A stretch of DNA of 64,000 bases from assembly GCF_963666525.1 (NCBI RefSeq), contig NZ_OY762905.1, positions 1,054,001 through 1,118,000 of the forward strand, read 5' to 3'. This document shows positions 46,434 through 55,855 of this stretch, in pieces (position 1 is the first letter of the stretch; the number at the start of each line of letters is the position of its first letter). The DNA is from an uncultured Cohaesibacter sp. GTDB taxonomy: Bacteria > Pseudomonadota > Alphaproteobacteria > Rhizobiales > Cohaesibacteraceae. A program made the translations under genes and the position numbers. The notes beneath the pieces were generated by a model, which ran no database searches, was not told the origin of the DNA, and was given only the letters and a program-made list of their open reading frames with translations.

Positions 46434-49400
46434 ATGTCACAGCCATTGATGAAAAGCCGGCGGTTCGCACCTTTGTTCTGGACGCAGTTCCTGTCCGCCT
46501 TCAACGATAACTTCCTCAAGAATGCTCTGGTTTTCCTGATCCTGTTCCGGGTATCGGACGGCTCGGCCACGCTCATTTCGCTGGCGGGCGGCATTTTCAT
46601 TGCTCCCTTCCTGTTCCTCTCCGCTCTCGGAGGCCAGATTGCAGACCGACACGACAAGGCTTCCGTTGCGCGAAAGCTGAAGCTGGCCGAGGCCGGAGCC
46701 GCCGTGTTGGCTGTCGTCGGAATGGCCCTGCATTCAATCCCGGTTCTGTTCGTTGCCCTGTTTCTGTTCGGCCTGATTTCCGCGCTGTTCAGCCCGATCA
46801 AATACGGCCTGCTGCCCGACCATCTTGAACCCTCCGAGTTGCCCGCCGCCAACGCCTGGGTCGAGGCTGGCACATTCCTGGCCATTCTGGGCGGCACCAT
46901 CAGTGCGGGTCTGCTGTTCACACAGGGGGCGGCAACCATGATATTCGGCCCGGTGATGATCCTTCTGGCGATCGGTTGCTACGGCTTCAGCCGCTTCATT
47001 CCAGCCACGGGAATCGCAGCCCCCGATCTCACGATCGATCGCAACATTCTGAAGTCGACCCGCAATATCCTACGAGACCTCTACCGCGAGGAGCGCCTGA
47101 TCAAGGCGGCTGCAATGAACAGCTGGTTCTGGCTGACGGGTGCCGTCATCATGTCGATCCTGCCCATATTGGTCAAAGACATACTTGGCGGCGGCGAGCT
47201 GGCCGTGACCTTCTTTCTGACCGTCTTTGCCCTGTCCATCGGCATCGGTTCATCTCTTGCAGCCTGGTTGAGCTCGGGTCGGGTCAATCTTCTGCCCTCC
47301 CTCATCGGCACCGCTCTGATCGGCATCCTCTGCTACGATCTCTACACCGTGCTCGATAGCCTGCCGACCTTTGTTGCCGTGGAAAACCTGAGCGACTTTG
47401 TTGTTCGGCAAGGCGTCCTTCACGTGGCCTTCGATCTAGCGGGCCTTGCAATTGCCGGGGCACTGCTGGTGGTTCCCACCTTTACCGCACTTCAGACATG
47501 GGCCAAGCCGGAGCGCCGCGCCCGCACCATTGCCGGAGCCAATGCGCTTGGTGCGGCTGTGATGGTTGCCGGATCGCTTCTGCTTGCCGTCGCCCAGAAT
47601 TATGGCGCTTCGGTCGCCAATATCATGCTGGCGTTGAGTGGCCTTAACGCACTGGCCCTGCTCGCAATGATCAAGCTGACACCAACCAGTCCCTTCCGCG
47701 ACCTTGTCTCGATCATCTACCGCTGTTTCTTCCGCATGGAGATCAAGGGCCTCGAGAATCTCGAGAAGGCAGGAGAGGCTCCGATCCTGGCCCTCAATCA
47801 CGTCAGCTATCTGGACGCAGCCGCAGCACTGACCCTCACCGACAAGGCCCCGACCTTCGCCATCGACTATCAGATTGCCAGAATCTGGTGGGTACGACCC
47901 TTCCTCAAGCTTGCCAATGCCCTACCGATCAACCCGGCCAAGCCGATGGCGACGCGGTCCCTGATCAAGGTCGTCGAGTCCGGAGAACCCATGGTGATTT
48001 TCCCTGAAGGTCGTCTCACAGTCACAGGTTCCCTCATGAAGGTCTACGACGGGGCTGCGATGGTTGCCGACAAGACCGGAGCAAAGGTCGTCCCGATCCG
48101 CATCGATGGTCTGGAGCGCACCCCCTTCTCCTATCTCAACCCCAGCCAGATCCGCAAAAGCCTCTTTCCCAAGCTCAGGATCACTATTCTGGAGCCTCGC
48201 AGCCTTTCGGTCGACGCAGCCCTCAAAGGCAGGAAACGTCGCGTGGCGGCTGGAACGAAGCTGTACGAGATCATGTCGGACCTGATGTTTCACACGTCGA
48301 TGAATGAAAACGCCACGATCGTCGAGAGGGTCATCGAGACAGCGCACGAACGCGGAGTGTCGAGCATCGCCCTGCAGGATCCGGTCAGCGGCAATCTCTC
48401 CTACAAGAGGCTGCTGACGGGAACCCGTGTTCTGGCGAGAAAATTCGCCCACCTCCTGGCAACGGAAGACACGGTCGGCGTGATGCTGCCCAACGCAAAT
48501 GGCACGGTCGTCACCACCCTCGCCCTCATGTCAGCGGGCAAGGTGCCTGCCATGATCAACTTCACCGCCGGCACCAAGAATGTGCTCTCGACCTGCCAGA
48601 CCGCCAAGGTCACGAAGGTGCTGACCTCCCGCGCCTTCGTCACGCAGGCCAAGCTCGACGGTCTGGTTGCGGAACTCGGCAAGGAAATCGAGTTCATCTG
48701 CCTCGAAGACATCCGTGCCGACATTTCCATCCTCGAAAAGATCCGTGGCTATCTGGGTCGCAACCGCCCGCTGACCAGTCGCTCCATCGACGACGTGGCG
48801 GTCATCCTGTTCACCTCCGGCTCCGAGGGGCGTCCCAAGGGCGTGGTGCTCAGCCACCGCAATATTCTGGCCAATGCCACCCAGGCCGCCGCGCGCATCG
48901 ACTTCACACCGACCGACAAACTGTTCAACGTGCTGCCGATGTTCCATTCTTTCGGGCTGACCGCCGGCACCATACTGCCTCTGGTCTCGGGCGTTCCCGT
49001 CTATCTTTACCCCTCGCCCCTGCACTATCGCATCGTGCCCGAACTGATCTACGCATCAAACGCAACGATCCTGTTCGGTACGGACACATTCCTGTCCGGT
49101 TATGCCCGCACCGCCCATGCCTATGACTTCCGCTCGCTGCGCTATTGTTTTGCCGGTGCGGAGCCGGTCAAGACCTCAACCCAGATGACCTATATGCAGC
49201 GCTTTGGCCTGCGCATTCTGGAAGGCTATGGCGTCACAGAAGCAGCCCCCGTCATCGCCATCAACACACCGATGTTCAACAAGGCCGGCTCGGTTGGCAA
49301 ACTCATGCCCGGCATCGAATACCGGCTTGAACCGGTGCCGGGGATCGACAACGGCAAACGCCTGAGCATTGCGGGACCGAATATCATGATGGGCTACCTG

Positions 49401-49832
49401 CTGCATGACCAGCCCGGCCAGTTGGTACCGCTCGAAGGCGGCTGGCATGATACCGGCGACATCGTCGAGATTGATGACGAAGGATTTGTCACGATCAAGG
49501 GACGTGCCAAGCGCTTTGCCAAGATCGGTGGAGAGATGGTTTCCCTGGCAGCAGTCGAGGAACTGGCCGGTGAATTGTGGCCAGGAACCCTGTCTGCAGT
49601 TGCCAGCGTCAAGGATGACCGCAAGGGTGAAAAGCTGGTGCTGATCACCGAGCGGCCAGACGCCACACGGACGGAATTCCTCGATTTTGCCAAACAGAAA
49701 GGTGCGCAGGACCTGATGATCCCTGCCGATGTGCGGGTTGTAGCCAAGGTTCCGGTTCTGGGATCAGGCAAGCTCGATTTCGCAGCCGTCAACAAGCTCG
49801 TTGAGGATCTGGAGCAGGAAAAAGCCGCCTGA
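46434..49832 (+). CDS. aas: LplT-PlsC-Aas triple fusion (lysophospholipid transporter/acyltransferase/acyl-ACP synthetase)
   Basis: A 1132-residue protein that joins three steps of lysophospholipid recycling. Residues about 1-410 are an MFS transporter with 12 helices (LplT-like, SAFNDNFLKNALVFLIL). Residues about 430-620 are a PlsC acyltransferase with NHVSYLD (H-x4-D, near 455) and FPEGRL (near 522). Residues about 640-1130 are an AMP-forming acyl-ACP/CoA synthetase with FTSGSEGRPKGV near 792. In E. coli LplT and Aas are separate but adjacent. The protein would flip lysophospholipid inward, activate a fatty acid and reacylate it. TetR control is likely from the operators upstream of yiaA. 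Confidence 0.93.
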   Translation: MSQPLMKSRRFAPLFWTQFLSAFNDNFLKNALVFLILFRVSDGSATLISLAGGIFIAPFLFLSALGGQIADRHDKASVARKLKLAEAGAAVLAVVGMALHSIPVLFVALFLFGLISALFSPIKYGLLPDHLEPSELPAANAWVEAGTFLAILGGTISAGLLFTQGAATMIFGPVMILLAIGCYGFSRFIPATGIAAPDLTIDRNILKSTRNILRDLYREERLIKAAAMNSWFWLTGAVIMSILPILVKDILGGGELAVTFFLTVFALSIGIGSSLAAWLSSGRVNLLPSLIGTALIGILCYDLYTVLDSLPTFVAVENLSDFVVRQGVLHVAFDLAGLAIAGALLVVPTFTALQTWAKPERRARTIAGANALGAAVMVAGSLLLAVAQNYGASVANIMLALSGLNALALLAMIKLTPTSPFRDLVSIIYRCFFRMEIKGLENLEKAGEAPILALNHVSYLDAAAALTLTDKAPTFAIDYQIARIWWVRPFLKLANALPINPAKPMATRSLIKVVESGEPMVIFPEGRLTVTGSLMKVYDGAAMVADKTGAKVVPIRIDGLERTPFSYLNPSQIRKSLFPKLRITILEPRSLSVDAALKGRKRRVAAGTKLYEIMSDLMFHTSMNENATIVERVIETAHERGVSSIALQDPVSGNLSYKRLLTGTRVLARKFAHLLATEDTVGVMLPNANGTVVTTLALMSAGKVPAMINFTAGTKNVLSTCQTAKVTKVLTSRAFVTQAKLDGLVAELGKEIEFICLEDIRADISILEKIRGYLGRNRPLTSRSIDDVAVILFTSGSEGRPKGVVLSHRNILANATQAAARIDFTPTDKLFNVLPMFHSFGLTAGTILPLVSGVPVYLYPSPLHYRIVPELIYASNATILFGTDTFLSGYARTAHAYDFRSLRYCFAGAEPVKTSTQMTYMQRFGLRILEGYGVTEAAPVIAINTPMFNKAGSVGKLMPGIEYRLEPVPGIDNGKRLSIAGPNIMMGYLLHDQPGQLVPLEGGWHDTGDIVEIDDEGFVTIKGRAKRFAKIGGEMVSLAAVEELAGELWPGTLSAVASVKDDRKGEKLVLITERPDATRTEFLDFAKQKGAQDLMIPADVRVVAKVPVLGSGKLDFAAVNKLVEDLEQEKAA

Positions 49833-49861
49833 TCACCCTCTCCGACAACATATAGACGATC

Positions 49862-49893
49862 GACCTCTCGGCTGGCGCTGCTGGCCAGAGGTC
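49862..49893 (+). terminator. Hairpin after the LplT-PlsC-Aas gene
   Basis: GACCTCT (49862-49868) pairs with AGAGGTC (49887-49893), with GGC/GCC pairing inside. It lies 30 bp past the stop and is followed by GGTCTTGATG, a weak T region. Confidence 0.5.
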
Positions 49894-49965
49894 GGTCTTG
49901 ATGAAAGACGCCGAAAATGCCGCAAGACATGGCCTGCGGCGCCCGAAAGGTCGGGGCAAAGACCA

Positions 49966-51306
49966 TCAGATCTGTGCCGGGTGCGCCAGTCTGGCCAGCA
50001 CGAGACGGATCATCGCGTCGGCACTGTCAAGCGGCCCTTTGGCACTCAACAGCTCCGCCGGAAATGTTATCCCGCTCTCGGCCTCGAGAACCCAGCCGAT
50101 CTCCTCGCCGGTTGTCTCTATGCGCCGCGCCACCTTCTGCAGGATATGATGGGCCTCCAGCCGTCCAAGCTCTCTGGATAGATGCATCATGATGGCCTCG
50201 GAATGAATGAGGCCATGGGTGAGGTCCAGATTGCTTTTCATCTGTGCCACATTGACGTCCAGCCCTGAGAGAAGATCCGAGCTCAGCGAAATGATCCCGG
50301 CCAGATGCATCACGGCTTCACACAAGGCCACCCGTTCGCGATAGCCATGGCCGATGCCTCGCTCGTATTCCTGCAACATTGCATCAAGCAGAACGCCGGG
50401 AACATGCTGAATGGAGCGGGCCGATTCCACAATCGCTTCACAGATGACGGGATTGCGCTTTTGCGGCATTGTTGACGAACTCCCCCGGCCATCCGCTGCC
50501 GGCTCGACGAGCTCCCGCACCTCCGTCGACATCATGAGAGCAATATCCATCGCCATCTTGCCAAAGGCTGCAGCCAGTGTGCTGACAGCCGCGGCCAACT
50601 GGACCATCCGGTCGCGGCTGACATGCCAGGAGATATCCGGGCAGGCAAGTCCGAGGCGTTCGGCCAACTCTTCCCTGACCGCAACCCCGCTGTCGCCGAG
50701 GGAAGCCAGCGTGCCAACAGCACCGCCGAACTGCAACACCGCAGCCTCCCTTGACGCCCGTATCAGCGCCTGCCCGGTCCGCTCGATCTGATCCAGCCAG
50801 ACGGCAACCTTGTAGCCGAACGACAAGGGAACCCCGTGCTGGATCTTGGTCCGCCCCGGCATCGGCGTGGCACGATACCGGTCCGCGAGCGCAGCCAGCA
50901 TCTGTTTGACTGCCTCCAGATCGGTCACGACCGCATCTGTTGCTTCGACGAGCTGCAGCACCTGAGCTGTGTCCATGGCGTCCTGCGTGGTGGCTCCATA
51001 GTGCACCCACTGGCCATGTTCGCCGACCTTTCCGGCCAGTTGCGCAACCAGCGAGACAATGGGATATCCAACCACAGCAGCCCCTTGCCGCAGACTGTCG
51101 AGATCAATGGCTTCAATGACGCAGCTGGCAGCAATCGGGGCGACAGCCGCCTCGGGAATGATCCCCAACGCTCCCTCGGCTTCTGCGAGTGCAGCTTCAA
51201 AGCGCAGGTATGCATCGACCGTTCCTTCCTCACTGAAAATCTGCAAGGAACGGCGATAACCTGTTGTTTTGGTAACAAGGCCTGGATCGGTCGATGCGAG
51301 GCTCAT
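49966..51306 (-). CDS. Lyase of the adenylosuccinate-lyase/PcaB family
   Basis: A 446-residue member of the fumarase/aspartase superfamily. The conserved regions are seen in order: VHYGATTQDAMDT, TKIQHGVPLSFGYKVAVW and the catalytic loop GSSTMPQKRNPV with its Ser. It is closest to 3-carboxy-cis,cis-muconate cycloisomerase (PcaB) and adenylosuccinate lyase, but no protocatechuate or purine genes are nearby. It lies 11 bp behind a TAXI-type TRAP binding-protein gene, so it probably acts on the imported compound. That would be a C-N or C-O adduct of fumarate, or a muconate-like acid. Confidence 0.88.
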   Translation of the reverse strand: MSLASTDPGLVTKTTGYRRSLQIFSEEGTVDAYLRFEAALAEAEGALGIIPEAAVAPIAASCVIEAIDLDSLRQGAAVVGYPIVSLVAQLAGKVGEHGQWVHYGATTQDAMDTAQVLQLVEATDAVVTDLEAVKQMLAALADRYRATPMPGRTKIQHGVPLSFGYKVAVWLDQIERTGQALIRASREAAVLQFGGAVGTLASLGDSGVAVREELAERLGLACPDISWHVSRDRMVQLAAAVSTLAAAFGKMAMDIALMMSTEVRELVEPAADGRGSSSTMPQKRNPVICEAIVESARSIQHVPGVLLDAMLQEYERGIGHGYRERVALCEAVMHLAGIISLSSDLLSGLDVNVAQMKSNLDLTHGLIHSEAIMMHLSRELGRLEAHHILQKVARRIETTGEEIGWVLEAESGITFPAELLSAKGPLDSADAMIRLVLARLAHPAQI

Positions 51307-51317
51307 GGACTTTTTCC

Positions 51318-52286
51318 TTAAGGGGCAATGGCTTCTGGAATGGCGATGCCGATTTCCTTGTAGTAGCGGGCGGCACCAGGATGCAGAGGAATGAAGGTGT
51401 CCTTGACGATATTCTCTGCAAGGCTCTGTTTGGCAGACGAGTGGGTGGCCACCATCCGGTCGTTGTTCTCAAGAACCGCCTTTGTGATTTCATAGGCCAC
51501 ATCATCCGACATGGAAGCATCGGCGACGATGAAATTCCACATGGCGAGCGTGTCGATATCGCCGGTCGGGGTCTTGTAGGTGCCCTTCGGAATGGTAAAA
51601 TTCACCGCATAGGGATTGGCTTTCAGAATGCCCTTGAGCGCCTTCTCGGACATACCGAAGAAGGTAACCGCCTGCGTGTTTTCCAGCTCGGAAAGCGCCG
51701 GATGCGGGATACCGCCCGCCGTCACGATGGCATCAAGCCGACCGTCGGCAAGCTGGCTCGCCTGATCGCCGATGCCACCATATTGCAGGCGGGAATTGAT
51801 ATCGAGCGACTTGAGCCAGCGCGTCCAGAAGGTCCCGCCCGTACCGGCACGCGGACCGGCTCCAACACGCATGCCCTCGAGTTGCTCAAGGGAGGCGATG
51901 CCGTTGCTGGCAAGCGCGACCATCTGGAACGGTGTGGGATACATGGCGAACAGAACCCTCAGGTCCTTGTATTCAACGCCCGGCGCCAGTTCCAGCATCC
52001 CATGCATGGCTTCATAGGCTGGCCCGGATGTGGTCATGCCAAGCTCGACCTGCCCCGCCTTCAGAAGAACCAGATTCTGAGCCGGTCCCTGTGTCTGCCT
52101 CGTCGAGGTGGCAACGCCGACCTTGTCGGTGACAAGCTGTGCAACGCCTTCACCATAGATGGCGTAGACGCCACCGGGCGATGCGGTTGAAATCGTCATT
52201 GACTTGGGGCGCTCCTGTGCCGCGAGCGGCAGGCTGAAGCAAACCGTCAGGGCGGCTGCCGTGAAACTTTTTAGCAAGATGGACAT
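51318..52286 (-). CDS. TAXI-family TRAP transporter solute-binding protein
   Basis: A 322-residue periplasmic protein with a signal peptide (MSILLKSFTAAALTVCFSLPLAAQ, cleaved near residue 24) and a GAGGAGGAA ribosome site. The body is of the TAXI class: TISTASPGGVYAIYGEGVAQLV, TQGPAQNLVLLKAGQVELGMTTSGPAYEAM, VGAGPRAGTGGTFW. TAXI proteins feed a fused 4TM/12TM permease, encoded just upstream. Known ligands of the class are few (glutamate, glutamine and some dicarboxylates). Confidence 0.95.
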   Translation of the reverse strand: MSILLKSFTAAALTVCFSLPLAAQERPKSMTISTASPGGVYAIYGEGVAQLVTDKVGVATSTRQTQGPAQNLVLLKAGQVELGMTTSGPAYEAMHGMLELAPGVEYKDLRVLFAMYPTPFQMVALASNGIASLEQLEGMRVGAGPRAGTGGTFWTRWLKSLDINSRLQYGGIGDQASQLADGRLDAIVTAGGIPHPALSELENTQAVTFFGMSEKALKGILKANPYAVNFTIPKGTYKTPTGDIDTLAMWNFIVADASMSDDVAYEITKAVLENNDRMVATHSSAKQSLAENIVKDTFIPLHPGAARYYKEIGIAIPEAIAP

Positions 52287-52334
52287 GAAATTCCTCCTCT
52301 TTCATGGGTCTCGTAAACTGGTGACAGGATATGA

Positions 52335-54440
52335 CTAGGCTGCAAATTCCGGCTGGCGGTCTCCCCGTCGCCGCGCCCAGAAGACCAGCCCCACAGCCAG
52401 CACGCCGCCAGCTATGTCGGTTGATGTGCTGGACCACAGCAGCAACAGGGCGGCAACAGCCGCGATCACGCGCTCGGGAATACTGCAATCCCCGAACAAC
52501 TGGCCCTCTCCGGCAACGGCGATCAGATAGACGGCAACTATGGCTGTCGCGAAGACGAACACGGTCGTCATCCAATTGCCCTGCAACAGGATTTCCGGGC
52601 TGGTGTAGAACATGAAGGGCAGCACGAAGGCAGCTATGCCAAACCGCATTGCCCGGATTGACGTTGGCCAGGGCTTGCCGCCCGCAATCGCAGCGCCTGC
52701 AAAGGCGGCAATGGCTACCGGTGGCGTGATCGCCGAGATCACGGCGCAGTAGAAAACGAACATATGGGCGGAAAGTGCAGAAATACCCATCTGCATCAAG
52801 GCTGGAGCAACGACCGCAGCCGCGATGGCATAGGCCGCAGTGGTCGGCATGCCCATGCCGAGGACCACGGAAATCAGCATGGCAAGCAGGAAGGCAATGG
52901 CTTCACTTTCGCCAGCAGCCGACAACAGCACCGACGAAAAACGTCCACCAAGCCCGGTGAGACCGAGAACCCCCACGACGATGCCAGCACAGGCCATGAC
53001 GCTGATAAGCTGCAGCGACTTGCGCGAGGAATCTGCCAACCCCACCCAGATCGTCTGCATCATCACGCGCAAGACGGATGGCACCCTGTCGGCCTTGCCC
53101 TTGACCACGGCCAGCCCCGACATCAGTACGATGCTTGAGAGGAATGCGATCACTCCAGCATAGTTCACCTGCATGCCAGTCAGCGGCAGAACAACGAACA
53201 GCACCAGCGGCAGAGCCAGAACGACCGAGGCAAACTCCAGCTCGCGACAAAGCAGCACCAACAGCGCAGATGCCAGCCCCCATGTACCGGCTGCGATGAT
53301 CGAGAAGCCAGAAAGAAGCAGATAGAGCAGCACGATCAACGGCAGCAGCATGAAGGCATCGCGCCCAAGCTCCCTGAATTTTGGCAGTTCTTCGCGCGGC
53401 ACGCCATTCAACCCCAGACGACGGGCCTGCAGATCAACCGTCAGATAGATCGCCAGATAGAACAGCAGGCAAGGCAAAGCCGCAGCAACAACGATTTCCG
53501 AATAGGGAATGCCGGTGATTTCGGCCATGATGAAGGCCCCTGCTCCCATCACGGGTGGCGCCAGCTGGCCACCGGAAGACGAAGCCGCCTCGATGGCCCC
53601 GGCACTTTCTCTCGGGTAACCGACCCGGCGCATCAGAGGAATGGTGAAGGTGCCCGAAGCAACCACATTGGCAACTGCGGAGCCGGAAACCGTCCCGAAC
53701 AAGAGACCCGAGAACACCGAAACCTTTCCCGGACCACCGCGTGCTGACCCGAACAGGGCCATGGCCAGGCGCATGAAGTAGTCGCCAGCCCCTGAGGCCT
53801 GCAAGAATACCGCAAAGGCGACAAACAGGATGATGTAGCGAGAAGAGGCCGCCACGGTCATGCCGAAAATGGCATCCTGACTGTAGAGATAGGACGCGAA
53901 ATTGGCTGCCTCGAAACCGGAGTGGTGCAGGATGCCCGGCAGCCACGGACCGACGAAGACATAGGCCACGAAGACAAGAGCGATGACAGGCAGAATGATG
54001 CCGGCAACACGGCGGGCGAACTCCAGCACGATCAGGCTGCCAACGACACCGCAGATATAGTCGCCAGTGGTGGTGATCACGCCGGTCCGCATGATCAACT
54101 GTTCCAGATTGATCGCCACATAGGCGGTACAGCCGAAGGCACCGGCGATCAGCAGCCAATCGATCGGACTGACACTGCGCCCCTTTTCACCCGCCCAAAC
54201 CTTGATTCCGATGAACCCGAGCACCGCGCCCATATTGACGTGAATGACACGATAGACCCATTCATCAATCGCCCAGAAATTCAGAACGGCCAGATGAAAC
54301 AGCGCATAGAGCGCAGACAAAACCACCAGAACGCTCACCAACGTCCCGGAAAGAGTTCTGTCCTGCCCTTCGCTGTCCAGCTCCTGCGCTTTTTCGAGAT
54401 CAGTGGCTTTTTCCACTGCCTCCGCTGTCTCGGCACCCAT
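52335..54440 (-). CDS. TRAP transporter fused 4TM/12TM permease
   Basis: A 701-residue membrane protein from the ATG at 54440 behind GGGGGAGG. It has a charged cytoplasmic leader, about four helices of the small subunit type, then the DctM-like large part (GTVSGSAVANVVASGTFTIPLM, SSSGGQLAPPVMGAGAFIMAEITG, GMGMPTTAAYAI). The small and large permease parts are one polypeptide, as is normal with TAXI systems. It uses an ion gradient for uptake. It is the first gene of the operon, with the TAXI protein and a lyase downstream and a GntR gene divergent. Confidence 0.95.
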   Translation of the reverse strand: MGAETAEAVEKATDLEKAQELDSEGQDRTLSGTLVSVLVVLSALYALFHLAVLNFWAIDEWVYRVIHVNMGAVLGFIGIKVWAGEKGRSVSPIDWLLIAGAFGCTAYVAINLEQLIMRTGVITTTGDYICGVVGSLIVLEFARRVAGIILPVIALVFVAYVFVGPWLPGILHHSGFEAANFASYLYSQDAIFGMTVAASSRYIILFVAFAVFLQASGAGDYFMRLAMALFGSARGGPGKVSVFSGLLFGTVSGSAVANVVASGTFTIPLMRRVGYPRESAGAIEAASSSGGQLAPPVMGAGAFIMAEITGIPYSEIVVAAALPCLLFYLAIYLTVDLQARRLGLNGVPREELPKFRELGRDAFMLLPLIVLLYLLLSGFSIIAAGTWGLASALLVLLCRELEFASVVLALPLVLFVVLPLTGMQVNYAGVIAFLSSIVLMSGLAVVKGKADRVPSVLRVMMQTIWVGLADSSRKSLQLISVMACAGIVVGVLGLTGLGGRFSSVLLSAAGESEAIAFLLAMLISVVLGMGMPTTAAYAIAAAVVAPALMQMGISALSAHMFVFYCAVISAITPPVAIAAFAGAAIAGGKPWPTSIRAMRFGIAAFVLPFMFYTSPEILLQGNWMTTVFVFATAIVAVYLIAVAGEGQLFGDCSIPERVIAAVAALLLLWSSTSTDIAGGVLAVGLVFWARRRGDRQPEFAA

Positions 54441-54464
54441 ATTGTCCTCCCCCGACTTGCCATA

Positions 54465-54480
54465 ACTTGTTCGAACAAGT
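54465..54480. promoter_or_regulatory. 16-bp perfect palindrome, likely GntR operator
   Basis: ACTTGTTCGAACAAGT is fully symmetrical and lies 25 bp upstream of the TRAP permease start. A degenerate second copy (ACTTATTCGTACATAT) begins at 54483, 18 bp away centre to centre, so two dimers could bind the same face of the helix. The GntR gene is divergent. Confidence 0.7.
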
Positions 54481-54562
54481 AAACTTATTCGTACATATTG
54501 ATCCAAGTCTCTTCTTGTGTCAAGACTAGGACACGTCAGAATCAGGAAATGAAGCCGAGGGC

Positions 54563-55285
54563 ATGATGGGCAAACGCTATCTGGATGTCGCAGCACAGAT
54601 CACTAAAGAATTGAAATCAGGAGCATTCCAGGTAGGAGATAACCTGCCAAGCGAGGCCTCTCTTTGCGATCGCTTTCAGGCCAGTCGATCCACAGTGAGA
54701 GCGGCCATGGCCGAGTTGCAGCGGTTGGGCATGATCGAACGCAAGCAGGGAGCAGCAACCCGCGTACGATCCATCGAACCGCCAACGACCTATGTCCATT
54801 CGATGTCGGTCACTGGCGATCTGATGCAGTTTGCCGGTCCATCCTGGCGTGAAGTGCAGGAAATCGTGCCGCTGGTTGCGGACGAGGAATTGGCCGGGCG
54901 TCTTGGCGATCGTCCCGGGCGACGCTGGGTTCTCATCCGCCAGACCAGAAACATCGAGGCTCAATCAGCCCCTGTTGGCTGGACCGATATTTATCTCAGC
55001 GAGGAATATGGACAGATCGCCGAACAGGTCAAAGAGTATCCTGGGCTGATCTACATGTTGCTGGAAAAGGAAACCAACGTGATCATTCACGAAATTGAAC
55101 AGACCATTCGGGCAGTCCCCGTTCCGGTCGATCTGGCGGATGCGTTGCAGGTTGCCGCAGGAGATCACGCTCTGGAGCTGCGCCGCCAGTATCGCGATGC
55201 CAACGGCAGCAGCCAGATCATAACGCTCAGCATTCTGCCTGCCCAAAGCTACACTTACGAGATCACGCTGCGCCGACAAGCCTGA
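54563..55285 (+). CDS. GntR-family regulator with UTRA domain
   Basis: A 240-residue regulator. The GntR HTH is at about residues 6-70 (LDVAAQITKELKSGAFQVGDNLPSEASLCDRFQASRSTVRAAMAEL), followed by a UTRA ligand domain (WVLIRQTRNIEAQSAPVGWTDIYL). It is divergent from the TAXI-TRAP-lyase operon with a perfect palindrome in the gap, so it most likely controls that operon. Two start codons in tandem (54563 and 54566) are both possible. A GC-rich hairpin follows the gene. Confidence 0.93.
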   Translation: MMGKRYLDVAAQITKELKSGAFQVGDNLPSEASLCDRFQASRSTVRAAMAELQRLGMIERKQGAATRVRSIEPPTTYVHSMSVTGDLMQFAGPSWREVQEIVPLVADEELAGRLGDRPGRRWVLIRQTRNIEAQSAPVGWTDIYLSEEYGQIAEQVKEYPGLIYMLLEKETNVIIHEIEQTIRAVPVPVDLADALQVAAGDHALELRRQYRDANGSSQIITLSILPAQSYTYEITLRRQA

Positions 55286-55320
55286 CGTCATGGTATTCAA
55301 TGACAATGATTGAGAGAACC

Positions 55321-55351
55321 GTCGCCCCGTGAACAATCGTTCCGGGGCGAC
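55321..55351 (+). terminator. Hairpin after the GntR gene
   Basis: GTCGCCCCG (55321-55329) pairs perfectly with CGGGGCGAC (55343-55351), 35 bp past the stop. There is no T tract, so termination is likely but not classic. Confidence 0.55.
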
Positions 55352-55438
55352 ATTCCGATGCCGGACAGATTGAACCGTCGGCAGGCAACACCTAGTCTCT
55401 GCCAACGCCAACTGGCTTGAGGGAGCTCGTACTGCGGA

Positions 55439-55855
55439 TCACATATCGAACAGGTAGAACCCAAGAAGGCCCAGAATGCCGAAAGTGATCACATAGAACG
55501 CGAGGATGCTGAGGACGGATTTGCTGAAAGCCTTGTCCAGCTCATTGAGCTTGTCCTTGCCAAAAATCTGAAGAAAATCACTTTTGGACAGTTTTCCATG
55601 AACATTCGTTGCACCCTTTTCGCCGGCAGACAAAAGGCAAATGCCATGTTTCGACACGGGAACATGGAATAAGGCACCGCAACGATATCCAAACCAATAC
55701 CCTGACAGATCGGGATCTGTCACCATGCCGACCAGCCTGTGACCGATCCCCTTGATCGTCACAAAACGTCCAGAGTCCTGCTGGAGCGTTGCGTTGAGTG
55801 CGTCAATTTTTTCCCGCTGATTCATTACAGTATCTTGCATGCTCTTTATACCCAT
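55439..55855 (-). CDS. Hypothetical protein with C-terminal membrane helix
   Basis: Not recognised. A 138-residue product from the ATG at 55855, with further ATGs at 55840 and 55825 also possible. The first 110 residues are soluble and mixed (FVTIKGIGHRLVGMVTDPDLSGYWFGYRCGALFHV). The end is one hydrophobic helix (VLSILAFYVITFGILGLLGFYLF), so it is probably a tail-anchored or inner-membrane protein. It has no operon partner, and the upstream region is AT-rich. Confidence 0.6.
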   Translation of the reverse strand: MGIKSMQDTVMNQREKIDALNATLQQDSGRFVTIKGIGHRLVGMVTDPDLSGYWFGYRCGALFHVPVSKHGICLLSAGEKGATNVHGKLSKSDFLQIFGKDKLNELDKAFSKSVLSILAFYVITFGILGLLGFYLFDM

